A stretch of 64,000 nucleotides of DNA from Cycas panzhihuaensis (GCA_023213395.1 CM041465.1:14508001-14572000); one strand, 5' to 3'. Positions 21,603-33,889 are shown, counted from the first letter of the stretch. Numbers and translations are program-made. The notes: generated by a model not told the origin, from the sequence alone.

Positions 21603-23252
21603 TTGACATTAGAGATAATTGAGGTTGTCTTGGGGTCAGAACTCGATTTCAATCTAATACATAAAAAAATATATACAAAAAAGGAAAAAGGAAAAAATAA
21701 CTGTAACTCCAATCATACACCTAAGCAAAATCACAGACAAAAGCATACCACAAAATATTTAGAAATAAGACCAAAAATAGAAAAAATAACAAAAAAAAAA
21801 CCAAGCACTCATAAATGAGGATTTATTTCAAAAGTAAGTAAAGATAGCAAAGGCTCAGAGCCAAGGCTATAGAAACAACTCTCAATGTTAAGTGGAGGGC
21901 AAAGAATACAAGATCTTGAAGAAAAAGATAATACCAAAACTTTTATTTTTTTAGGAAGGATGCTCAACCACTTTTTGTTGACCTAAGATAGATGTTGGAG
22001 AATAAAATGATCAAAACAACCATAAATACTTAAAATATGCCTAAAAATGGTTAGAATGGCATAGAAATGACCATAATAGGCCTAGAAATGATCAAAAAAT
22101 TCCCAGAAATGAATAGAGTAGGCCTAGGAACAACCAAAATAGTCCTAGGTACATGATACAAGGTATTTACCTTTTGGGTATACTAAAAAATAGGAACGTA
22201 TCAGGTATACAGAGAAGGGTATGCACGAATAAAATAGAACTAAATGCACCTAGATTTGATGATGTCAGCAAGGACACATGTACATATGAATGTATATACA
22301 AGGAAGGCACTAATTAGTGGTTGTAATCATGTGTTAAGTAAAAAGGTACATTTGTTATAAAAGGGAATGGTTACGACCATGGGTCATAACCATTCACCCA
22401 AAGGGCAACAAAAATGGGTATTTAATGATATTTTTCTCACCATTCCATCAATGAGAGTCAAATCAATGAGTCTTGTGATATATTCTCAAGTGTAAGAGCT
22501 GAGTTATTTGTTCTATGACATGTTCTCAAGCATGAGAGCCAAGTTATGCATTCATGGGTATCTAATCCAATGCACAAAAAGAAGCATTCTTTATTGTAAT
22601 CCATTTCAGAATGTATGGAATGTATGTAACAGTGTATTATGGGTACTATTAGAACATATGCAAGATACATTCCAGAACTAAATGTATTGGTGATATTACT
22701 TAATAAAATAAAGAGTTATATGGAATATTATGTGTTATGAAGTTATGATGATTATATGAGGAATGTATGATGGTTTGTCTACTAGTGTGATGGAATAATG
22801 ACGATGATATAATGATTTATTCATATCATGTGTGTAATAATGAATAGAAATGCAAGCATGTTAACTTCATCATAACTAGACTATCAACTTGTGACCCTTG
22901 ACAAATGCATATTCTATAAGTGTAGTGTAAATATAAAGTCAACACCCTACGAGTAGGGTATATAACTAGGTGGAAGATAGGGGCTTGAAGTTGGTGAGGT
23001 GATAGCTTGTATAGGTCATAGCACATCCCCTGGATAGACCCAAGACATAATAGTTTGGGAAGGCAAAATGGATGGTTGAGTAATGGTGGGATTCATTCAA
23101 CTCATAGTGGATGGGATGGAAGAGAAAGAAAGCTCCATACTTGATTGAAATAGAGCAATGGATTAAAAATAAAATTTTGGTTCTAAAATGCTAGAACCTG
23201 GTATGGAAGTAGGCAATGAGAGAAAAGGGGATGCATAATTGCATGATGGTGT
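21603..23252. other. Noncoding AT-rich region after gypsy D
   Basis: I see no gene. It holds a degenerate array of short units resembling cctagaaatgaccaaaatag at about 22015-22150. A TATA-like ttataaaag lies at 22355-22363, followed by a near-palindrome (22365-22395). A purine-rich agagaaaagggga at about 23219-23231 stands before an LTR-like sequence. Part of it may be gypsy D LTR, but I could not fix ends. Confidence 0.4.
22365..22395. repeat. Near-perfect 31-bp palindrome
   Basis: Fourteen-base arms (GAATGGTTACGACC and its inverted copy) have one mismatch and almost no loop, directly after a TATA-like sequence. It would form a hairpin near the start of a transcript. The role is unknown. 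Confidence 0.6.
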
Positions 23253-23335
23253 AGTGAGTCTAATTAGTGGATAAATAGGCATTAATAAGATTATTTATGA
23301 AAGTATATCACTATTTATTAAAATCACAACTCTCC
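23253..23335 (+). repeat. LTR-like fragment matching 57866-57955
   Basis: About 85 bases (from agtgagtctaattagtgg) match the LTR start at 57866, which has a clear PPT before it. The similarity ends just before the TG repeat. Confidence 0.5.
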
Positions 23336-23340
23336 ATCTA

Positions 23341-23368
23341 TGTGTGTATGTGTGTGTGTGTGTGTGTG
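23341..23368. repeat. (TG)n microsatellite
   Basis: This is a TG run of 28 bases with one interruption (tatg). Confidence 0.9.
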
Positions 23369-24086
23369 ATTTATATATGTGTGTAGTTCACATCCAATTT
23401 ATATTATAAACTCCATCTTGGATGTGAATAATTCATATGTCAATAATTCTCTAACAAGTCAAACCCATGTGCAAACCAATATATTTGGTTATACTCTATG
23501 CATTTAGGGGTAGGTGATATAATATTTCTTGCCTATTCAATGGCAACCAACAATTGGAACTCAATGGTGAACTAATACTTGGCAAATAGGGCAAACATAG
23601 AATTAATGTCAATATAATCGATGCTACCTCCCTACAAAGAACCCATAAACTATCAAGTTGAAAGCCAAATATATATGTATCTCATTAATATATATGCATT
23701 TGACAGTTGACATGCTAAGTGCATATTAAAATCTACTTACATGTGTATATATTACATCCTTGCATTGATGTATACTACACAACCACAAGCGTAGTCTATT
23801 GTAGGATTATTGTGTACACAATTTATGCATTTACATTATTAATCGATTGTCAGATATGATCAAGAGGTGTAAATAAATTTTTAAAATAAAGAAAAAAATT
23901 CAATCTATGTATAGTCTGGGTAAAGTGATATTGATTGACACATCATCTATACGTCGCCTAAATATAGTTTATACTTAATAGATAGTATATAATTTATATG
24001 TTATATGCATTACCTACCATTACCTAAATATAGTTTTTATATTAAGTCTCCTTAATATATAATATAGAGTTTATATATTAACATGT
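23369..24086. other. AT-rich flank of element 2
   Basis: No gene is seen. Short motifs such as cctaaatatagttt recur. The last five bases, CATGT at 24082-24086, are the left target duplication of element 2. Confidence 0.5.
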
Positions 24087-26575
24087 TGTTTCCCAGCTAT
24101 TGGGAATGGACTCGAGACACATCGACACAGGTTTGTTCAGGTATATGTTCTTACTTTTCTTACCTATGTTAATTAAGGTGGTTTAGAGTAGTTTGATTGA
24201 CATATGCCTGTCTATATGCATTCGCTTGATCGTCCATCATGCATGTGCCTAACTAAGACCCTTGACTATGACGACTCACAATGGGGACATTCATCGTGAA
24301 TCGACACCCGTATGGCGTACAACCACTCACGATGTCTCCATGGTCTTTCAGGATGCTTTTGCCAGCTTGTTTATTCTTGTTACCACATGCCATTTATGTT
24401 GCAAATCCTTCCTAAGCCCGGTTTAACCCTTAGTTAGGGCTCTTTGCACCACTATGAGTACTTGCCTACTGCCTAGGCCTTCTCCTAATTGATGTATTTC
24501 ATGCCTAGCTTTTGAATTCACCAAAAACCTGATTTTCAAGTTATATTTTTCTCTTTTTCGAATTTCGGTGCATCTGCAGAACTAGGCGATGATGTTGAGT
24601 TTACCTGATACGATCGCTTAAAATTTGAAAAGAGAAACCACGCTGCTGGCCGCATTTTTTCGCGAATCGCGTGGCTCAGACGATCGAGGCGCCCCAAGGC
24701 CCCCAACGTTCACTTGCTATGCCCAAGGCATAAAAGCCTTTTTCTTACTCATTTGCTAAATTCTTCACTTCATATTTTTCAAGTTTTCTAGAGCAACTTC
24801 TCCACAAAGAGACAAGGCAAAGAAACAGTGAACAAGAGAACTTCTTCTACAAAGTGGGGACAGAGGTGAAGTGGGCCATTACCACTGGAGTTGCAGGCCA
24901 TTCACGCCCCTCACGGAGCTCCATTGCAAGCACCACTCCTCTCCACAAATACCCAAAGCTTCAAGAGGTTTTCTTCACCAAAAGACCACCTCAAAGACCC
25001 ATCTTCAAGCTCTCAACTTGCATGAAGCTCTACTCTTCTACTCTCTTGCAAAGGACATTCAACACCACCTCTTGGACATTGCTTGGTCGCTCCTCCAAGT
25101 GGCCAAGCACCTACATGCACTTATTCTTCTCCATTCAAGGTATTTATTGTCTCTTGTTGGTGCTTTTTGCTTGTTTTCTTCATTGTTTTGCTTGCAAATT
25201 CTTTCCTCCCTTTTGCATGCACTTCCTTTGAGATTCTCTTGGCCGTTTGATGCAAGTAATCTTAGTAGTTATGGCTTACTAGAGTGCTGCCCTAGGTTAG
25301 GCACATTTTCTTGTATTTCCTTGAAACCCATCCTCCCCCTCTTAGCCTCCTCTTTCGCCATTTTCTAAGCTAGCCAAGATAAAGGGTTTTCACGAGGATT
25401 TGAGGGAGGTAGGCAGGGTTCCGTCCCCCATTGCCGTCCTTCTCCCCAAGGGTTCCGTCCCTTGTCCTCTCTCCCTTTAGCACCCGTGCTTTCTTAGGAA
25501 ACAGAGCTAGGGAAGCCTTGGAGAGTTGGGTTGAGTTTCCCTCTTGGTGTAGGAAATTTGTTACTACATGACTCATCTTGTTGCATGCTAGCACTGTTTT
25601 CCCTATACCATGTGGAGACCTCTCGTGGGTGAGTTAGCCATCCCGAGGCTACACTCAATCCCATTTGGTGCGTTTTATGGTGTACGACGGTCCGCATATT
25701 TATCGCGCGGCCTTGTTTCATTTTCGCTACATGTTGGTGCTCAACTACATTTTTCTAGCTTAGTTGATTTCATTTTCAGTATATACATATATATCTTGTC
25801 GTGCCAGAGCCTCTCTCCCGAGAGGAGAGCGTTCTTTCTGTTTGTGCGCAGGGTCGCTTAAGAGGAAGTGGCGCGTGAGATCAACCCGTTGCCGGTCGGC
25901 TCTCGCACGGTATTCTTCCCCCTTCTTGTTTTGAGCTTTACTTTCCGTTCTTTCAGTTTATTTAGTCCTTGCATGCTCTCGGGGAGGTAAGTGAACCCCC
26001 TTCGTCGTCTTCGATCGACGTGGCATACGCGGAGGACGGAGGGAAGGAGCGCAACCGAGGAGGGGAACCTGCGTTTCTACTCGGACGCCGTATCCAGGTA
26101 TTTTCCACGTACCTCTCGTATTTTCTTTATGCTTTTATGTCTCTTTGCATTTACTTTGATAGGTAAAGGAATATAAAAGAAAAAGGAAAAATAACTGTTT
26201 ATTTTACATTTGCTTTCTCAGACTTTATTACATTGCATAACGTAGTAGTAGAGGATCCATTTACCTGCACCCCTTAGCTGCACTTATACCATACCCTTTT
26301 ACACATTTGGTTGGTTGCCCCCCTCGTCGCCTTCTCGTTGCCTTGAGAAGCCGTGACGCGCGAGGTTCCTTTTCCCTTCCCGGCCATCCGAAGGGTAGGA
26401 AGGTCTCACCTTGCACGGCCACCTGGAAGCAACCAGGCACCTTGCCCTGCATCCGCCTCGGCCGCAAGACGGACGTCCTGCGAGGTATGATCCTCACTTT
26501 CTAGCTTACTTAGCATATTGTTTTTATGCCCTTCCCTACTAGACGTTGGGTCATTGCCCCGCGGAGAGCGTTTCA
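24087..26575 (+). repeat. 5' LTR of element 2
   Basis: This LTR is 2489 bp. Its left end is set by CATGT and its right end by the TGG of the primer site. The TATA-like sequence is at 24729-24738 and the splice-donor match GT at 25987-25988. It starts with the same inverted repeat as element 1. The upstream promoter block (24590-24700) differs from the other LTRs by clustered changes. Confidence 0.9.
24729..24738 (+). promoter_or_regulatory. TATA box of the element 2 5' LTR
   Basis: The sequence cataaaagcc is identical to that of the other three LTRs and lies in the same surroundings. Confidence 0.6.
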
Positions 26576-26576
26576 C

Positions 26577-26598
26577 TGGCGACCATCTTTGGGACCGC
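26577..26598 (+). other. Primer binding site, element 2
   Basis: TGGCGACCATCTTTGGGACC starts one base after the LTR. It matches element 1 apart from one T insertion. Confidence 0.6.
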
Positions 26599-26845
26599 CA
26601 AGAAGGGAGCTAAATCCGCTTCCCCTTCTTGTTGGTGCTCTTGCCTCTAGGTAGGTTTGCGTTCTATGTTTTCGGTTGGGCGAACCCCAACGTGTTTGCA
26701 TTACCTTCTCTATTTTCCTTCTCGCCTCTTCTAACGACGCTCGCAAGGGGCGTACGCGACGTTCTCGCGTCGCTTACGAGGCTTGCCGCCGTCGTTGGAA
26801 GACCAAGCATCTCGTCCCTCTCTGCCGTCGAATCCCGATTCGACC

Positions 26846-29208
26846 ATGGAAGGTTATCCTTCTGATTGGGCATACCGTCCCATGGCTTCGGGAACTCAGG
26901 AGTTCCCTTCATCCGTTCCAGAATCCGCCCATGAGGGCGATGATTCCATTTACTACCGGATGACCATTTCCACCACGATGACTTTCGACCTTCCGCTCGG
27001 CGGCGGATGATTCGGACCCTCACGAGACTCACCACCCCAATTGGCGAGCCTTACGAGGGCGTCCGGAGGATCCCCTACTTGAAGTCCCTCGACCAGACAA
27101 ATTATGAGGATACCCTCCCGCCGACGCGATCGAGGCGCTTAGCGAGTGCTTTTATGCGTCACGCCAACCGCCTCCTAGATGGTTCGCAGAAATGCTACGC
27201 AACGTGGCATCCTCTTCGTCCATGCCTGCATCATCTACAACGATCAACGCGCTCTACCACAAGATACACGTCCTACGCCGTATCTACCCCGGCTCCTAAG
27301 GCAAGTGTTGCGCCACCTGTTTCCAGTTGTGGTCCTACTCCCTCAGGGCCCATTCGCGGCGTGTCTTTGCCTCAACTCGGGGTTAGCATGCCATGCCCTA
27401 GCCAAACGCACGCGCCACCTTCGAACGTGACGCATGCGTTCCCTAGTAGGCCTCGTGGTCTTGCTAGTGCCGCCGCCGCTAGCCATGTAGGACCCACTCC
27501 TACGTATGGCCAGAACCCGACTGGTGGTTCTTCTCTTTACGTGCCCCCAGGTTACACTGCTCAACCTTGGGGGCAAGGCAAGGGAAGCCATCTCCCTATT
27601 TATGGGGTGGACCCGTTGCACCCATATGGGGTTGCGCCACCTACGGGTGGCCCATATGGGCAAAACCCGGTCCCTCATCCTCCGTTTCCATCATCCAGCG
27701 CAACTCCCATTGCTGCGCCATCGCAAGGGAGCGTGCCTCTTCTTCAGAACTTTTACCCGCAACTCCCTTTCCAACAAGGGGCCTTTTCCCAAGGAGGGAT
27801 GGGTTTACCACCCCCATCCATTCCTTTACCGGTTGTCCACCCGTTAGCCCAAGCAAGGACACGTCCTTTCGTGGACTATAGGTCGACACCATTGTCTATT
27901 GAGGCGCTAAGGACTAACCTGCCGCCTCACCCTCCTGAAGTTTCCAAATTCGATGGGACTTCGTCGCAAGACCCAACCGAGCATGTACGCAGCTTCTCTA
28001 TGGCGTGCATCGATTATTGGGCTTACGACCATATACTCATGAAGCTCTTCCCGCGGTCCTTGCAGGGCGATGCCCTCAAATGGTTTTACCGCCTTCCTGC
28101 CCATTCGATCTCTTCATTCCAGCAGCTAGTGGACGAGTTCGTCAACTATTTTGATGTAGCTCGCCCATTCGAGAGCGGAATGAAGGCGCTTCTGTCGCTT
28201 AAACAAGGTCACGATGAAATGAATCGTGACTTTGTGCGACGTTTTCACGACCTCCTTCACTCCACCAAGGCTACGTTGCCTGAGGAGTTGAAGAGGGACC
28301 TTTTTATCAATGCACTTCGCCCCGAAGTGCATGTGGAAGTCCTCAAGATGGGGGCGACCACGTGTGACTCCGCCATCTCGAGGTGTTTAGCTTTGGAGGC
28401 CATTGAGATCCAAGCGGGACTCAAGAAACCTCCTAGGCCCTCGCAACGTCGCGAGGAGCCTCCTCCGGCGAAGGAGACCACACCTTTGCAACCCGCTAGG
28501 TCTACCTCTCATCCGACTGAGAGGACCCTAGATCCCCTTACTTCCGCTATTCGCTCATTTGAGCGCACGATGAAGGAGTTAAAACTCCAACCTCCTTCAT
28601 CACCAACCTCCCATAAACCGGTCCAGCAGACTTCTCGTGCGATGCCCCCCAAAGGGGGTAGCACCTAGTCTTCTCAAGCAAGGAGGATCGATCCTCCCCT
28701 TGAGAAGAGGTGGTGTTCCATCCACGGGGAGTGTTTCCATGATGATTCGCGTTGCCGGGCACAGCACCCACGCGACGCCTCGCCGCGCGACTCGCCCCCT
28801 AGGCAGACATCGAGGCCTAACCTCGATCAGCCCATTCATAGAGACCCGTTCCCCAAACATGGGGAACGTGGTCGTGATGTTCAACAAAGATACAGTCAGA
28901 ATCGGGATAGGTCCCCCGATTCTCGCCCTTCGCATGGTAGAGGGAAGGGTGTGCGAAGGTCATCTTCTCCTTCGCGCTCCCCTGACCGCCGTGCTCCATC
29001 ACCTTCGCGGTCCCGCTATAAGGGAAAGAAGGTTGTCCAATTGCTTGAGACCACTCCGTTATATGCCTTAACCTGGTCCCAAGCTGCTAAAGAGGCAGTC
29101 GGTGCCTCTTCATCCACATCTCGCCCTGATCCTCTTCCGGAAGCCGTTCCTCCAGAGATTCCTGCGCTTCCCAAGACTATTCCCGTCCGCCTTGAGATTC
29201 GACTTTAG
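26846..29208 (+). pseudogene. Gag of element 2, with gag domain, CHHC knuckle and RS-rich tail
   Basis: ATG 26846 lies in a good context (gaccATGG) and has the same opening residues as element 1. A frameshifted N-terminal part follows. From about 27270 one frame runs to 28668 (553 codons counted from 27007). Pro/Gly/Ser-rich sequence fills residues 90-300. The retrotransposon gag domain is at about residues 314-440 (FDGTSSQDPTEHVRSF through ELKRDLFINALRP). The TAG at 28666 is a Gln codon in element 1. The same frame then reopens and carries a CX2HX4HX4C knuckle (28714-28755, CSIHGECFHDDSRC) and an RS-dipeptide-rich basic tail (about 28890-29020), ending at 29208. The knuckle type is that of Tat/Ogre gags. 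Confidence 0.85.
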
Positions 29209-29211
29209 AAG

Positions 29212-29860
29212 GGCACTTACCCAACCCACAGGGAAGGGTAAGCCCTTTTCTATCGTTGACGAGCTCTACACCGTCGCCGCAGGAATGTCTTTGATGGACG
29301 TCTTGAGAAGCCGCCGAGCGTGCTCTTCTTCTTGAAGCTCTTGGCCAACAAGATGCTTCCATCCATGCGATAGGTGCTACCTCTCATGGGCCACCTGTCA
29401 TTTCATTTGATCCCGAGATCTCCCACCTCCCAAAGAAGCTGAGAAGCTTTTGCATTACCCGTTCGTCATTACCATTGACACTCCTAATTGTATCATAAAG
29501 AGGACCATTGTAGATAATGGCTCCTCGGTTAATGCTATGCCTCACAGATGCTCGAGGAGCCAGGCATAGTAGCTCTTGAGTCCGTCCCTTGGAAATGCCA
29601 AGGGTATGATGGGATCGAAGTCCCTCCGGGGCAGTCTCCCTATCCCTCACCTTAGGAGGGAAAACTGCTTCGCCGGTTCTTTGACTCGACGTCGATGTGG
29701 AGTACAACCTCTTGTTGGCCGACCATGGCTCGACCCGGATGGGGAGCACCGCTCCACGCAATGGGGGCAACTTAAATTTATCCATGAAGGACGAGTTAAA
29801 GTTGTCGCTCGTGAGCCTATGTCTCTCACACTCTCATCCAAATTCTACCGGTGTTTTCGA
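29212..29860 (+). pseudogene. Aspartic protease of element 2
   Basis: Like element 1, it has the GKGKPFSIVDELY lead-in (about 29230), which runs in a frame different from gag. The active-site motif VDNGSSVN follows with the Asp codon at 29513-29515, then VEYNLLL at about 29695-29715. At least three small indels break the frame (for example near 29315, 29540 and 29670). Confidence 0.75.
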
Positions 29861-30489
29861 TGATGAAGATAGTGATCCTGAGGAGGCTACCCCTTCCATG
29901 GGACCTTTGTTTCAGGAGACCGACCTTCATCAGTCGGACCCTATGCCATGTCATGAGCCAAACCTAGTTAGGTTTGCCCCTATCGTGAGGTGGTTACGGT
30001 TGCTTAGCTGCCACAGGTGATTCTGATTCGGATAGCGAGGGTTATGGGCCCTCTCCTCGACGTGTCACCCTGGTTTCGCAAGCACCTAGGGGAATATCTC
30101 GATCAGATATTCCCGCTCTTCCTAATTCTACATTGGCTTCCGAGCCGCTGGTCCTAAACCGTCCATTTATTTTACCTTCTCGGCCTCCTCGAGCGGTTTC
30201 ACGTAGGCGCCCACGTCGACGAGCCACTCGTAGAGGTACTTCTTCTTCACGCTCTAGATCCTTACCTCAGACTAAATCCACTCTTACTCGTATGCAACCC
30301 TGCCACGCGATCCGTCGTGTGCCAGGTCTGTTACGCTCATCTGGTTCCGACCATAGTAAGTTTACTAGTAGGCCTAGCGATACTGGACCTACTCTTCATC
30401 ACCTATCTCCTACCCTACGTGTGACTACCCCTACCTTTATGGGGTCTAGGCACACCTCTTCCTCTCTCCTTGCTCCGAAACGAGCCTAA
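29861..30489 (+). pseudogene. Acidic then S/R/T-rich tail of element 2
   Basis: An acidic part (DDEDSDPEEATPS, about 29859-29900) is followed by an open frame at 30133-30489. It is very rich in Arg, Ser and Thr and ends in APKRA before TAA. It is the counterpart of 5861-6478. No polymerase motif is present. Function unknown. Confidence 0.5.
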
Positions 30490-30640
30490 ACTACCATTTT
30501 AAATTGTTTCCATTCCTCCCAACCACGGGTTGAATGGCAATTTAAGATAGATTCATGCTCCGAAACGAGCCTAAACTACCATTTTAAATTGTTTCCATTC
30601 CTCCCAACCATGGGTTAAATGGCAATTTAAGATGGATTCT
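30471..30640 (+). repeat. Tandem 85-bp duplication carrying the hairpin
   Basis: Copies at 30471-30555 and 30556-30640 differ at a few bases. Each includes the last codons of the tail, the stop and the hairpin seen at 6483-6539. Element 1 has a single copy, so the duplication arose in this lineage. Confidence 0.8.
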
Positions 30641-30849
30641 CGTTTCTTCTTCCGGTTCCTCTTGCAGAACCCGCGTTCCCGTGTGCTCTTGGGAACCTTT
30701 GTCCTCCTATTTGGGCATCCCCTAACTAGGATGACGCTGTGGCGTATCGTCACTCCCTTCTCCTGCATGTTGTTTCCTTTGCATATTCCGCTATGCTCCC
30801 CCGTGGACGTGTATGTCGCTCTATTTCTAACCTCACACCTCTCGATCAC
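30571..30849 (-). CDS. Antisense open frame, counterpart of 6475-6744 (hypothetical)
   Basis: The frame has 92 codons, starting GTG at 30849, with an internal ATG near residue 28. The basic cluster RNRKKKRES and the C-terminal EEWKQFKMVV are shared or similar in element 1. A sense frame of 83 codons (30632-30883, MDSRFFFRFLLQNPRSRV) overlaps it but is cut to under 50 codons in element 1. The antisense frame therefore has kept its length better. No family recognised. Confidence 0.3.
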   Translation of the reverse strand: MIERCEVRNRATYTSTGEHSGICKGNNMQEKGVTIRHSVILVRGCPNRRTKVPKSTRERGFCKRNRKKKRESILNCHLTHGWEEWKQFKMVV

Positions 30850-30883
30850 CTCCGCTTACGGTGGATGTGTGTGCTCCTGTTAG

Positions 30884-31391
30884 ACATATGGCCATACACG
30901 GAAGGAAACACATGCATCTACATATTTACAAAATCTACATATTCAGCATATCCCGAGGCACCTCAATGCTGGGGCCGGCAGCCTCGTTCGCCTCATCCTT
31001 AAGCGTCGCCTCCCTCTTCCTGACGACCGCCCTTGAGACTTGCCCGGATGACCCATGCCCAAGCCTCCAGTGTTGTTAGTTAGTTATACCTGCTTTGCTT
31101 TGTCGGATGCCTTTTTCACTTCACCTCGCATCGCAGCGATGGGGGCATCCCCGCTTACTACTTACTCGGGCCTGTGTCGATGATTAGACAGCCAGGCAGC
31201 CCCTACGTTATCCTCGTCTCTGTCTCCCCTATCCACGCGTTTCGCCACGACACTTGCCTACACCCTTGGATCACGTGCTGCTTTTGATTACTTATATATA
31301 TATATATATGCATGTGCTACTCGTGTTTCTTGATTGTCAGCATTCGCCATCACATTACGCTTCCGAGCAGTGAGGCTCTGGCGCCATAAAG
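30884..31391 (+). other. Noncoding 3' interior of element 2
   Basis: No gene is supported. A TA run lies at 31293-31309. No purine tract is seen before the 3' LTR. Confidence 0.5.
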
Positions 31392-33889
31392 CGTTTCCCA
31401 GCTATTGGGAATGGACTCGAGACACATCGACACAGGTTTGTTCAGGTATATGTTCTTACTTTTCTTACCTATGTTAATTAAGGTGGTTTAGAGTAGTTTG
31501 ATTGACATATGCATGTCTATATGCATTCGTTTGACTGCCTGTCCATCATGCATGTGCCTAACGACACCCTTCAGCCTATGACGACTCACAGCGGGGGCAT
31601 TCATCAGCGAATGCGACACCCCGTATGGCGTACAACCACTCACGATGTCTCCATGGTCTTTCGGGATGCTTTCGCCAGCTTGTTTATTCTTGTTACCACA
31701 TGCCATTTATGTTGCAAATCCTTCCTAAGCCCGGTTTAACCCTTAGTTAGGGCTCTTTGCACCACTATGAGTACTTGCCTACTGCCTAGGCCTTCTCCTA
31801 ATTGATGTATTTCATGCCTAGCTTTTGACTTCACCAAAAACCTGATTTTCAAGTTATATTTTTCTCTTTTTCGAATTTGGTCATCAAGAAGAACTAAGCG
31901 GCATCGCGAGTTTGCCAGACGCATCGCTTAAAATTTGAAAAAAAAGAGGAACCACGCGACAGTGGCCGCATTTTTTCGCGGAACTGCCGCGTGGCTCCGT
32001 ACGATTGGAGGCGCCCCAAGGCCCCCAACGTTCACTTACTATGCTCAAGGCATAAAAGCCTTTTTCTTACTCATTTGCTAAATTCTTCACTTCATATTTT
32101 TCAAGTTTTCTAGAGCAACTTCTCCACAAAGAGACAAGGCAAAGAAACAAAGGAACAAGAGAACTTCTTCACTGAGTGGGATAGAGGTGAAGTGGGCCAT
32201 TACCACTGGAGTTGCAGGGGCCATCACGCCTCACAGAGCTCCATTGCAAGCACCACTCCTCTCCACAAATACCCAAAGCTTCAAGAGGTTTTCTTCACCA
32301 AAAGACCACCTCAAAGACCCATCTTCAAGCTCTCAACTTGCATGAAGCTCTACTCTTCTACTCTCTTGCAAAGGACATTCAACACCACCTCTTGGACATT
32401 GCTTGCTCCTCCAAGTGGCCAAGCACCTACATGCACTTATTCTTCTCCATTCAAGGTATTTATTGTCTCTTATTGGTGCTTTTTGCTTGTTTTCTTCATT
32501 GTTTTGCTTGCAAATTCTTTCCTCCCTTTTGCATGCACTTCCTTTGAGATTCTCTTAGCCGTTTGATGCAAGTAATCTTAGTAGTTGTGGCTTACTAGAG
32601 TCTTTGCCCTAGGTTAGGCACATTTTCTTGTATTTCCTTGAAACCCATCCTCCCCCTCTTAGACTCCTCTTTCGCCATTTTCTAAGCTAGCCGGCATAAA
32701 GGGTTTTCACGAGGATTTGAGGGAGGTAGGCGGGGTTCCGTCCCCCATTGTCGTCCTTCTCCCCAAGGGTTCCGTCCCTTGTCCTCTCTCCCTTTAGCAC
32801 CCGTGCTTTCTTAGGAAACGGAGCTAGGGAAGCCTTGGAGAGTTGGGTTGAGTTTCCCTCTTGGTGTAGGAAATTTGTTACTACATGACTCATCTTGTTG
32901 CATGCTAGCACTGTTTCCCCTATACCCTGTGGAGACCTCTCGTGGGTGAGTTAGCCATCCCGAGGCTACACTCAATCCCATTTGGTGCGTTTTATGGTGT
33001 ATGACAGTCCGCATATTTATCAGCTACCTTGTTTCATTTTCGCTACATGTTGGTGCTCAACTACATTTTTCTAGCTTAGTTGATTTCATTTTCAGTATAT
33101 ACATATATATCTTGTCGTAGCCAGAGCCTCTCTCCCGAGAGGAGAGCGTTCTTTCTGTTTGTGCGCAGGGTCGCTTAAGAGGGAGTGGCGCGGGAGATCA
33201 ACTCGTTGCCGGTCGGCTCTCGCATGGTATTCTTCCCTCTTCTTGTTTTGAGCTTTACTTTCCGTTCTTTCAGTTTATTTAGTCCTTGCATGCTCTCGGG
33301 GAGGTAAGTGAACCCCCTTCGTCGTCTTCGATCGACGTGGCATGCGCGGAGGACGGAGGGAAGGAGCGCAACCGAGGAGGGGAACCTGCGTTTCTACTCG
33401 GACGCCGTATCCAGGTATTTTCCACGTATCTCTCGTATTTTCTTTATGCTTTTATGTCTCTTTGCATTTACTTCGATAGGTAAAGGAATATAAAAGAAAA
33501 AGGAAAAATAACTGTTTATTTTACATTTGCTTTCTCGTATTACTTTATTACATTGCATAACGTAGTAGTAGAGGACCCATTTACCTGCACCCCTTAGCTG
33601 CACTTATACCATACCCTTTTACACATTTGGTTGGTTGCCCCCCTCGTCGCCTTCTCGTTGCCTTGAGAAGCCGCGACGCGCGAGGTTCCTTTTCCTTCCC
33701 GCCATCCGAGGGTAGGAAGGTCTCGCCTTACTGCCACCGAAGCAACCAGCACCTCAGCCCTGCACTGCAGGCCTCCCACAAGACGGACATCCTGCGAGGT
33801 ATGATCCTCGCTTTCTAGCTTGCTTAGCATATTGTTTTTATGCCCTTCCCTGCTAGACGTTGGGTCATTGCCCCGCGGAGAGCGTTTCA
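31392..33889 (+). repeat. 3' LTR of element 2
   Basis: This 2498-bp copy of 24087-26575 has first base C instead of T. Its right end is set by CATGT. The TATA-like sequence is at 32051-32060 and the donor-like GT at 33304-33305. The overall match to the 5' LTR is high, with clustered differences at 31880-31920, 33530-33545 and 33690-33780. Confidence 0.9.

Larger units (their letters stand above)
24087..33889 (+). mobile_element. Element 2: second copy of the gag-protease large-LTR family
   Basis: This is a complete element of 9803 bp with a perfect 5-bp duplication, CATGT, at 24082-24086 and 33890-33894. The LTRs are 24087-26575 and 31392-33889. The 4816-bp interior is colinear with element 1: gag, protease, S/R-rich tail, hairpin (here duplicated) and antisense frame. 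Pol is absent at the same point. Finding the same absence in two independent insertions shows that it is a property of the family, not a private deletion. Its gag is the better preserved of the two. Confidence 0.9.

Noticed and set aside
24854-25368. Frames of 125 and 165 codons in the 5' LTR of element 2
   Set aside because: They lie in the leader part of an LTR with no start context or domain. The copy in the 3' LTR is frameshifted.
30884-31391. env-like gene between the tail and the 3' LTR
   Set aside because: I looked for a signal peptide, transmembrane segment and long frame. Only short broken frames are present.
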